Source: Apostichopus japonicus
Taxonomy: Eukaryota > Echinodermata > Holothuroidea > Aspidochirotida > Stichopodidae
Direction: 5' to 3'
Assembly: GCF_037975245.1 (NCBI RefSeq)
Contig: NC_092567.1
Location: 9,180,214 to 9,244,213, forward strand
DNA: 64,000 nucleotides
Position 1 is the first letter of the stretch; each line of letters opens with the position of its first letter. Position numbers and translations under genes: made by a program. Below, piece by piece: positions 47,393 to 59,300 of this stretch. Under the pieces are notes generated by a model. That model made no database searches, was not told the DNA's origin, and was given only the letters and a program-made list of their open reading frames with translations.

Positions 47393-50300
47393 ATTCTCGG
47401 AAACGATGGGCAGGGGCTGTACTCACACGACCCATTTACGCTTCGTAGACTGTCTGAATTGAATCACGCGATAATGGAGCTGAATCCTGATCTTCAAGGT
47501 AGTTGTCTTTAACTCTGACTTTGCCATTTGCGTATATTTATTTATTTTTTGGTAAAAAATGTAACCCCCTCCCCCTCTGTCGTCTTAATAACACAGAGAA
47601 CAGTAACAAAACTGTATTATCAGTAACGAATAAACAAGATTTACGTGTTCCCATGTGTGTCACTAATTTGTTCGTCACATTTAGTCATACGTGGTAACAT
47701 TTACACATATTGTTTCTGTTTTTTTGTTTAGAGAAGAAAATATTTCTGATAGAAGGTCTCAAAAGGACATATAAAGGCCAATATGATGCGATTCAACCCC
47801 TACCATATATAAAAGATAGACTTTATTGTGTGGACAAGGTCTTTGTAGAAGGGGGCGTTGAAGTATGTCTGGCACCAGAGCTAACGCCAGGCACCAGAGG
47901 ATCATGGGAGCGTTTGGATTCTTACAAAAGTATTTATACTGACTTTCGGTTTAAATCCAAGAGACGCATTATACAAGGAGAGCCCGGATATGGTAAGTCA
48001 ACGTTAACCCTTCAGCTGGCCTACGATTGGTGTAATGAAGTATCGGATTCCCCGATGAACAATGTAGAAATACTAATTCTTCTTCGGCTAAGACAACTTG
48101 GAAGTGTAAAATCTCTCTACAGGGCGATTAAGTCATTTCTTCTCTTCCACGAACCCCGTGTTAGCAAACATGATATTGAAAAGATAATTCACAGTTGCTC
48201 GTCCGTCCACATTATTTTGGATGGATATGACGAGTATCCTGGCAGGGACAGCAATGATAATGACGATGTACACAGGATCATCAAGATGGAACTGTTTACA
48301 GACTTTGATGTCAGCTTAACGACAAGATATCTTCCAGAATGTCTTACAGAAGAAAAAAAGAGGGCCAAACTAACAGGGTTCGATGACAAAGCTAGGGATG
48401 AGTACATTGGCAAGACCGTAGTAGGTAACAACGATGAGGCAGTGGCAGAAATAAAACAACGGCTCTATGAAAACTCCATCCTTGCTGATATTTGCCAGGT
48501 GCCTCTCATATTCGTGATGTTTGCCCACATGGCTCATGATCAGAGAGACTTCATGAAGTTCAAGTCTGTCACACAATTCTTCAAACACATGATTAGATGT
48601 TTTTACGACCATCTGAAACAGAAATTTAAAGACAATAGAAGCAACAAGTTCTATATTCATGAAATGGAACATCATGAGCTAGACAAAATAGCTTTCGAAG
48701 GATTAAACAAGAAAAACCAACAATTATCATGGATTAAGACTGGATTTCGTCAAAGAGTCGGGCCAGAACCATATGACCAGTATATTTCAATTGGCATTTT
48801 GGTGGAGGAAGATGAAGTGAGCAATGATTCCATTGGAAACAATGTGTCGTTTACAACGATGGTCCGTTTTTATCATAAACTATTCTGTGAATGGTATGCA
48901 GCCCACCACCTTGTCACTCTTGTAAAGAACGCACACGATCTCTCCGATATGCTCAGGTTCTTAGATCCATTTGATCTTCAATACCTATTTAGATTCGCCT
49001 GTGGTCTGGATCCCGATGCTGGAAAGAAACTCATCAACCATTTGAAGAGATTATCAGGCGGGGATACGTTTGCCATCCTCTGTATCCTGGAACAAACTGG
49101 TGACGTCAACGACATTATGGATTCGGTGAAAGAGCTCTGCTCGCGTACCGCTAATATAAAGAGAGGCGACAGCGCTCTTCTTCAAAGATCGACGACACAG
49201 TTGCTGGAGATTGCATCTAAACATAATGTAAGTTAGCTAATTAAAAAACACAGCCCTTTACATTTTTCCTACACATAATTTAGGAACTGTTTAATATTTT
49301 ATAATGGTTTTGTTTTCTTTATTCTCAAGTCTATTCACAGTCATTGAAAACTATTATTTAAGCCACTTTAAATTATAAAAATTTCGGTTTAAAGAAGAAG
49401 GATGGTTTTCCTAGCAAATGAATATACAGTGGTGTATTGAGGATTATTGCAAATGATGTCATAGTATATTTAAACCAATCAGAATAATCTCTGCATGTGC
49501 CAAATTGCGCTAAAACTCTTATCATACTGATGATGTATTGATAATATTGAACGTATTCTTCAACATAAACACATGGAGTGTTAATTTTTGGAATTTCAGA
49601 TTCTTCCGTTACGAATAAATAGCTAGTCTTCCAATACTTTAAATAAAAGTTAAATGCTTCAAATGATTGAATTAAACCTGGAACAACAAGCCATATATGT
49701 TGGAGTGCATTGTCATCAAACCATACTAATGTAGTAACAACCCTTACAGGGAGTGTAGTGTATTGTCATCGAACCATACTAATGTAGTAACAACCCTTAC
49801 AGGGGCTGTAGTGTATGGTCATGGAACCCACATGGGGCGCACATCCCGGAGGCGATTTTTTTTCCCAAACAGGTTTGCAATTACGGAGTTTTCCGCCAAT
49901 CAGATTGCTCGTGACGTCAGCATCAATAATGGGCATCGCTTCGAAGTTCGAAGACATGCACTGAGGTACACACTGACACTGTATTAAGTCTAGTTAGGGT
50001 CCATCAAAGCCCTAACTTTACTTTTAATGCTTGAATCACATGTTGACCTTACTTATGATACATACGCTACATTCTTTTGGGTTCGTGTTTACGTTATTCA
50101 AGATTTGTGAGCCGTTCTACTGCAATCGGAATTCGTTTCGTGGAATGGGTAGGCGTACACTAAAATCAACTTCACGAGTCTTGAATGAATATACGCAAAC
50201 AGTTTAGTGTAGTCAAGGCTTCATAATTGATGCACCCCCGTAATTGACGCACCTTCAATTATTACTAGCAACGATACAGCAGGCCACCTAAACTTTGCAG

Positions 50301-53300
50301 TCCAGCAGAATTAAATTTTTCATGAGTTTGAATCCATTTCAGCTATTTGCTGACCAAATTGTGGTATTTTTTAAGCTTTTAACACCCTCCCCCCCCCCCC
50401 CCCCCAGTTTTGCACGTTTTTGGGGCATTTGGAAATCTTACATCCTAAAAATAACCAACATTACCTCAATATGATAAGACTACTCTCTGGGACCTGACTT
50501 GTCTGCCCTTAGAGGCTCAGAGCATAGCAAACAGCATCTAAAGTCAATGGATGTATACTAAGGCCTGGACTACAGTTAGCTAATCGACGAATGTGTCAAT
50601 TTAGGGGTATGATAGAACTTGACACGGCAGACATTTTGTGGCCAAATTCTGCTCAATTGTACTGTGCATAAGCACAGAACCTTAAATATTTTGAGATCAT
50701 AACATTTCTGAGGAACTATACATATGAAAAACACATAGAGTTGAGTGATTTGGATTTTTCCTTGATATACATCTTTCATCAAATCCTTAATTGCGTCAAT
50801 TATGAGCCCACCCTGCTACAGTATGATATTTTTCCGTCACTACACTGTGTACACAGTTATAATACATATAGGCCAGCGCATGTGTGATGTACCCTGTACG
50901 AACATTTCACTGTGCGTTGTTATCGATTAATGCCTTCATAGAAAACTTCGATCAAAGTAGATGATCATACCATACTAGTGTGCTCAGTATCTCTAAACCA
51001 ATTCCAAACTCATCTACAACGAATAGCTTCCGGTAATTTTGAACGGGTATATCTTCGTTGCAACGAATGGATGCAGACACTTTGGTTACCTAGAAGTGAA
51101 GGTTACTATCGTGATGACGTAAATTTTCCGACCAATCATGAGCGCCTATTTACACGCAATTGCAAACCTGTTTGGGGAAAAAAATCGCATCCCGGGGGGT
51201 GGGGGATATATCCCCCACTTTTATGGTCAAGGGGGGATGGTTTACACAATCATCCCCCCAATTTCCAGTCCGATATAAAAAAAAATAAGTTCAAATTAAA
51301 ACAAAATAAAATAAATTAAAGTTAAGTTAAAGTTAGGTTAGGTCAAAATACTGAGGTTTCAACCTCAGTATTTTTGCAAGCTGTTCTCACTCCAGGGTTC
51401 CATACACTGCAAACAAACAACAACAAAACATAACGAATATAGGCCTATGATATAACGAGTCGGGGCGTCAGAACATGTTGAGGATGAAGGGATATGCCTA
51501 GCCTACTTGAAGAGCTTGCATCGTGTTGACGTCTAAATGCCTCTTTAAACACTTACATATATTTGCTAGCGTTCACAATTTGAACGCCAGCGTTCACAAT
51601 TTGAGCGCTGTAGCGTAAAGCATTTAAACAGTAGGCGTTCAGGATTTGAACACTATACACATCAGGTTCTCAAAAATGAGGTGTTTCTAAAAAGGGCATT
51701 AGATGTCAAAAAGTATTCCACTTAACCACTTAACTTGTTCTTTATTGTAATAAGGCTTTGACGCCCAGGTGCGTTCTATATCGGACGATTATCGGTTACA
51801 TTTTGCTGTTCGTAGTGTATATGTAAGAATGCAAGCCGACGATCACTGATAGCCATTAGCCACCAGGAAGGGATTGTTACAGAGAACCGTCTATATTGAC
51901 CACAACACCGACTATGGACGGTGAGGCACTTGAGTAATGAACATGTATGGACTATGGATGGGGTGATTGACAAAGGTAATAGAGATACAGAAGGTGAATA
52001 CGGGAGCATGGCAGACAGAATAAATGATTATGATTATTGTACCATCTCAACTCATCTGACATGTATTACTTTTTTCATAGATTGAATATTTTCTCAGTAA
52101 TTGAGGAATTGCATACATGAAATTTATATTTCAAAGCTGAACTCATGCAGCCTTAAACACTCCGGGGCCGTTTCAGGCCATCTGGGGAGTTTGCAAAGCC
52201 TAAAATTTTCTTGTACGCTCCGCGCAAACTGATGGTGGCGCTCCGCTTAGATAGTCTACTAATATCATCCCCCACCACTCTTCGGAACATATGTGCGCCA
52301 CTGATGGAACCATACTAATGTAGTGTATATGTAGCCTCAAGCCATGCAAGGAGCTATCACCTATAGAGTTGCCTAGTGCAGGGAGATGTCACTGACAGCG
52401 AGAGGTTTACGTTATTAACACACTGTTACAAAAACGTATTCTTATAATAGAATACCGGCAGCCAGGACGTATGCGCTAAATTTAACAGAAGATCGTGAAG
52501 AACGGTGCGCCGTTCTAAACGAATACATTAGAACCGTAAAATCAAAAAGTAAGAGTTAATTATGTAAAGGAATAACTTCTCTCCTGTTAACGATTCCTAT
52601 ACTGTTTTCAAAGTTTGTCGAATTTTTTACTTATATTGCAATTAATTCTTCAGTGGCCAACCCATTTAGTGTAAAAACCGACCGGCTTCAATGTGTGTAC
52701 TTTTCTAAGAAAGACACCAAGGAACGAACCTGCGGCACGAAAACCAAACTACTGAACGACTGTTCCGCTCTCATCCCCAGGCCCCTTGCATCGAGACTGT
52801 GACTCGAAAGGGATACTTTTTAAGAACAAGAGCCCAAGGGCACTGTGGTTCCTTGCGTAGGGGTATATGACAATACACATAATATTATCGTAGCAAGATT
52901 GGGCTCAAATAGTTCAAGTAAATGTGTTCCTACATGTACCCATAAAGTAACCAGCACTATAGCCAACACTTTTGTGATCACAAATTGTGATCGGATTTTT
53001 GATCAAAAGGCACTTTTGAGATCTGAATATGGCATCGAAAATGTAACAAATATAAGGTAACCTACAAGCGGGTCAACATATAGGATAACATTGGTGACCT
53101 CGGATCACATGACCGTTAAGTGTGAAAATATTCCCCTATACTATTCACAACTTGACCCAAAATACCAATCGTGTCAGACCTTGGCACTGGGAGTTATTGC
53201 ATGAAATGTCTAAATATTAACTTTGAACTTGTATAACTTCACACACAAAGGTCACCCGGGGGTCAACCCATTGACATTTTTGATCAGTGAGACCTAAATA

Positions 53301-56300
53301 GAGCATCAAAACTTTAAAAATTCAAACATTTTTTCTTTGCCCATTTTCCCTCCCAAAATACTATATTTTTAACATTAGGAGGACCCCATTGTATTTTCCA
53401 TTGTTCAAATCCACGTACCCTAACCTTAACAATACCCCATACATTAGAATTCTTCCGAGGACGTGGTGATTCTTTAGAAATCACAACCGAGGACCTGAAA
53501 TTCTTTTGTTCAAGTCCTCAGTCAGAATACAAAACAAACGCACACACACGCCCGCCAACCTGACTACATAGGTTCTAACGCAAGGAATCAAAAAGTCGCC
53601 CAGGAAAGAACCTGGGCAAGAAAACTAAACTACCAAACGACTGAACCGCTTCCAACCCCAGTCCCCTTGCATCGAGACTATGACTGTGTGATCATCGTCA
53701 GGTGTGCATCACCATTCCCCTCGAAAGGGAACAGATACTACACATTATCTTAACACCTAATTATTATACGTTTAGTTTTAGTTTAGTAAATGCTTCAGGG
53801 CTAAGTCAACTACATGTACCGACTTTATGTTTTTGAGAAAATAGTGAACACGGTGTCGTTAATTTAAGCGCTAACAACAACAGTTTTTAACCATTAAACA
53901 CATGCTCTTATATCAAAAGAAGTAAATCTACCACCCTTCAACATTAATTAGACATGTGATGCGTATAATTCAACACCGAAATCACCTAACGAGAATATAA
54001 CCCACATAATTTCGGTAGCACCTTTTTTATTAATATGCAAATCGAACAGTGTCCGATGTTTGTTAATTGATACAGAACGGCGATAACTTGTAATTGTGCA
54101 TTCACGCAAAGGTGTCAAAATACCCAATATTAAAGACAAATTATTCATTATTGGCGTCATGCAGTTAATAATGCATTCAACTGTTATTCTATATACAACC
54201 AATGGTGAATGTTAATTTACAATATAAATATACTGTAGTATGTCCATACAACATTTAAAGAACGGGAACCCCTGTTATTTGAAAAATCCAATTTTCTCAT
54301 GTTCTGATATGTAACAAGTGAAAACAGGTTTCGTTTTCTTTCTGCAAATCACTGAATTATGCTGCTGAAAAACACCACTCACCCTCTTATGAATGCCAGT
54401 GCTTGTATATGTATTTGAATGCCCTCTAAATGTTGATATCTGTTTATTTTAAACAGTATTAAGATCTCAAATATGCAAGGAAGACATGTTATCATGACAT
54501 GATATTGATAAAGAATGGCAGGGGAATTTAACCTCATCAACTATGTTTGCTAAGTAGTTTGGTGTGTCAAGCATCAACAAAGCAGAATAATTTACTTCAT
54601 TGTATTCAATTTGTATTGTTTCTTCACAGTATTATGATCTCAAATATATAAGCCATGACTTCAACGTTATGATGTCCCTTGTCCTTGTAAGTTGTAGTGG
54701 GTGTACGTGCAAAGCCTAACGCTATGAAATGAATACACGGGATTCGTGGAATTTCTTCTTCGACAATTGCAATATACTCAATCTGTTTCTTTCAGTATCA
54801 TGTTCACCATCTGGAATATATTGCAATATCTTCATGTTAGTAAGCCAGTACTGTAGCTTCGGGGAATCACGTTAAACAACAGGGACGTACAACCATAGGT
54901 CTATTCTAGTCATATAACATTCTAGTTATAGGCCTATATACAATTAAAAGACATCCTAACCTACGCCTATGCCTAGTCCAATGATTGGGTACAATATTCA
55001 ATAGGTCCGCAATGCCATCATCAATCGTGACATAGTCTCAGCACTATGTAGGACTAGCTGAAGTACTATGCTAGTATTGATCAGTCATTTCCCGTTGACG
55101 TAACTTCAGCTTCAGTATTACAAATCTAATGTGCACCTATTTACATATTTACAAAATGTGAATGGGTCTTTTACAGGCCTTGAAGATGGCCACGGCTAAC
55201 ATGTGAAGTTGATTGCCCACAAAGTCCCCTGTGGTGTAATTTGCTATCGGAATGCAAGTTTCTTAGAACCTTAAAAAAAGTTCCAGAAACCAAACACTGT
55301 AACTTTACTGAATTAAAAAGATCAATGATTAGATCATATTGGTATTGCTACCATGGCTTTGTCTTTGATGTGGGTAACATTTTGCTTCTGAATTCTTCAG
55401 AATAAGTAGTTTGATTCCATGTTAATGTTTCACTTTTGATTAAGAAGTCACTAAGGCTCAAACGGCTCCATGATGTAATAATTCAATCGTAGGAAGAAAC
55501 CCTCTAGTGAAGATGAAGACAGAGACTGTACTGGATATAGAGGAGATCAGGACCTATACCTATCAAGCTTCTTTCAGTATCCTACACTTCTTGATGTACA
55601 GAGTTCCATAGAAATGGTAACAATGAAGTAAATTATTCTGCTTTGTTGATGCTTGACACACCAAACTACTTAGCAAACATAGTTGATGAGGTTAAATTCC
55701 CCTGCCATTCTTTATCAATATCATGTCATGATAACATGTCTTCCTTGCATATTTGAGATCTTAATACTGTTTAAAATAAACAGATATCAACATTTAGAGG
55801 GCATTCAAATACATATACAAGCACTGGCATTCATAAGAGGGTGAGTGGTGTTTTTCAGCAGCATAATTCAGTGATTTGCAGAAAGAAAACGAAACCTGTT
55901 TTCACTTGTTACATATCAGAACATGAGAAAATTGGATTTTTCAAATAACAGGGGTTCCCGTTCTTTAAATGTTGTATGGACATACTACAGTATATTTATA
56001 TTGTAAATTAACATTCACCATTGGTTGTATATAGAATAACAGTTGAATGCATTATTAACTGCATGACGCCAATAATGAATAATTTGTCTTTAATATTGGG
56101 TATTTTGACACCTTTGCGTGAATGCACAATTACAAGTTATCGCCGTTCTGTATCAATTAACAAACATCGGACACTGTTCGATTTGCATATTAATAAAAAA
56201 GGTGCTACCGAAATTATGTGGGTTATATTCTCGTTAGGTGATTTCGGTGTTGAATTATACGCATCACATGTCTAATTAATGTTGAAGGGTGGTAGATTTA

Positions 56301-59300
56301 CTTCTTTTGATATAAGAGCATGTGTTTAATGGTTAAAAACTGTTGTTGTTAGCGCTTAAATTAACGACACCGTGTTCACTATTTTCTCAAAAACATAAAG
56401 TCGGTACATGTAGTTGACTTAGCTCTGAAGCATTTACTAAACTAAAACTAAACGTATAATAATTAGGTGTTAAGATAATGTGTAGTATCTGTTCCCTTTC
56501 GAGGGGAATGGTGATGCACACCTGACGATGATCACACAGTCACAGTCTCGATGCAAGGGGACTGGGGTTGGAAGCGGTTCAGTCGTTTGGTAGTTTAGTT
56601 TTCTTGCCCAGGTTCTTTCCTGGGCGACTTTTTGGTTCCTTGCGTTAGAACCTATGTAGTCAGGTTGGCGGGCGTGTGTGTGCGTTTGTTTTGTATTCTG
56701 ACTGAGGACTTGAACAAAAGAATTTCAGGTCCTCGGTTGTGATTTCTAAAGAATCACCACGTCCTCGGAAGAATTCTAATGTATGGGGTATTGTTAAGGT
56801 TAGGGTACGTGGATTTGAACAATGGAAAATACAATGGGGTCCTCCTAATGTTAAAAATATAGTATTTTGGGAGGGAAAATGGGCAAAGAAAAAATGTTTG
56901 AATTTTTAAAGTTTTGATGCTCTATTTAGGTCTCACTGATCAAAAATGTCAATGGGTTGACCCCCGGGTGACCTTTGTGTGTGAAGTTATACAAGTTCAA
57001 AGTTAATTTTTAGACATTTCATGCAATAACTCCCAGTGCCAAGGTCTGACACGATTGGTATTTTGGGACAAGTTGTGAATAGTATAGGGGAATATTTTCA
57101 CACTTAACGGTCATGTGATCCGAGGTCACCAATGTTATCCTATCTGTTGACCCGCTTGTAGGTTACCTTATATTTGTTACATTTTCGATGCCATATTCAG
57201 ATCTCAAAAGTGCCTTTTGATCAAAAATCCGATCACAATTTGTGATCACAAAAGTGTTGGCTATAGTGCTGGTTACTTTATGGGTACATGTAGGAACACA
57301 TTTACTTGAACTATTTGAGCCCAATCTTGCTATGATAATATTATGTGTATTGTCATATACCCCTACGCAAGGAACCACAGTGCCCTTGGGCTCTTGTTCT
57401 TAAAAAGTATCCCTTTCGAGTCACAGTCTCGATGCAAGGGGCCTGGGGATGAGAGCGGAACAGTCGTTCAGTAGTTTGGTTTTCGTGCCCAGGTTCTTTC
57501 CTTGGTGTCTTTCTTAGAAAAGTACACACATTGAAGCCGGTCGGTTTTTACACTAAATGGGTTGGCCACTGAAGAATTAATTGCAATATAAGTAAAAAAA
57601 TTCGACAAACTTTGAAAACAGTATAGGAATCGTTAACAGGAGAGAAGTTATTCCTTTACATAATTAACTCTTACTTTTTGATTTTACGGTTCTAATGTAT
57701 TCGTTTAGAACGGCGCACCGTTCTTCACGATCTTCTGTTAAATTTAGCGCATACGTCCTGGCTGCCGGTATTCTATTATAAGAATACGTTTTTGTAACAG
57801 TGTGTTAATAACGTAAACCTCTCGCTGTCAGTGACATCTCCCTGCACTAGGCAACTCTATAGGTGATAGCTCCTTGCATGGCTTGAGGCTACATATACAC
57901 TACATTAGTATGGTTCCATCAGTGGCGCACATATGTTCCGAAGAGTGGTGGGGGGTGATATTAGTAGACTATCTAAGCGGAGCGCCACCATCAGTTGGCG
58001 CGGAGCGTACAAGAAAATTTTAGGCTTTGCAAACTCCCCAGATGGCCTGAAACGGCCCCCGGAGTGTTTAAGGCTGCATGAGTTCAGCTTTGAAATATAA
58101 ATTTCATGTATGCAATTCCTCAATTACTGAGAAAATATTCAATCTATGAAAAAAGTAATACATGTCAGATGAGTTGAGATGGTACAATAATCATAATCAT
58201 TTATTCTGTCTGCCATGCTCCCGTATTCACCTTCTGTATCTCTATTACCTTTGTCAATCACCCCATCCATAGTCCATACATGTTCATTACTCAAGTGCCT
58301 CACCGTCCATAGTCGGTGTTGTGGTCAATATAGACGGTTCTCTGTAACAATCCCTTCCTGGTGGCTAATGGCTATCAGTGATCGTCGGCTTGCATTCTTA
58401 CATATACACTACAAACAGCAAAATGTAACCGATAATCGTCCGATATAGAACGCACCTGGGCGTCAAAGCCTTATTACAATAAAGAACAAGTTAAGTGGTT
58501 AAGTGGAATACTTTTTGACATCTAATGCCCTTTTTAGAAACACCTCATTTTTGAGAACCTGATGTGTATAGTGTTCAAATCCCGAACGCCTACTGTTCAA
58601 ATGCTTTACGCTACAGCGCTCAAATTGTGAACGCTGGCGTTCAAATTGTGAACGCTAGCAAATATATGTAAGTGTTTAAAGAGGCATTTAGACGTCAACA
58701 CGATGCAAGCTCTTCAAGTAGGCTAGGCATATCCCTTCATCCTCAACATGTTCTGACGCCCCGACTCGTTATATCATAGGCCTATATTCGTTATGTTTTG
58801 TTGTTGTTTGTTTGCAGTGTATGGAACCCTGGAGTGAGAACAGCTTGCAAAAATACTGAGGTTGAAACCTCAGTATTTTGACCTAACCTAACCTAACTTT
58901 AACTTAACTTTAATTTATTTTATTTTGTTTAATTTGAACTTATTTTTTTTTTATATCGGACTGGAAATTGGGGGGATGATTGTGTAAACCATCCCCCCTT
59001 GACCATAAAAGTAGGGGATATATCCCCCACCCCCCGGGATGCGATTTTTTTTTCCCCAAACAGGTTTGCAATTGCGTGTAAATAGGCGCTCATGATTGGT
59101 CGGAAAATTTACGTCATCACGATAGAAACCTTCACTTCCAGGTAAGCAAAGTGTCTGCATCCATTCGTTGCAACGAAGATATACCCGTTCAAAATTACCG
59201 GAAGCTAGAAATGTTCGGCCTAGGCTAGGCTACAGTTAGTACAGCAGCCTGCACTGCAGTAGCATGGACACTGCGAAGTTCGGACACCTAAACCTTAAAA

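Larger units (their letters stand above)
51024..54603 (+). repeat. Large inverted repeat, left arm (3.58 kb)
   Basis: This is the reverse complement of 55620-59207. Paired positions sum to 110223-110231 along the arm, showing only small net indels. The outer limit is TAGCTTCCGG (51024) against CCGGAAGCTA (59207). The inner limit is CTTCATTGT (54603) against ACAATGAAG (55620). By eye identity is about 98%, for example single mismatches near 53084 and 53211. The arm includes an inverted R2 copy, the GCGGAGCGCCACC module (52150-52260, minus strand), a 14-bp stem palindrome at 51345-51374 and two diverged copies of a TTGCATCGAGACT-containing block (about 52786 and 53669). Confidence 0.95.

Noticed and set aside
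48189-48675. Antisense frames opposite the NACHT exon
   Set aside because: Shadows of the strongly supported plus-strand coding exon.
53948-56275. Identical 84-residue frames at 53948-54202 and 56021-56275 as a gene pair
   Set aside because: They are the two arms of the inverted repeat, have no domain, and identity is explained by DNA duplication.
51024-59207. Polinton/Maverick or other large TIR transposon
   Set aside because: The long inverted ends fit in shape, but the 1 kb spacer has no polymerase, integrase or capsid-like frame, and no target duplication was seen at the borders.
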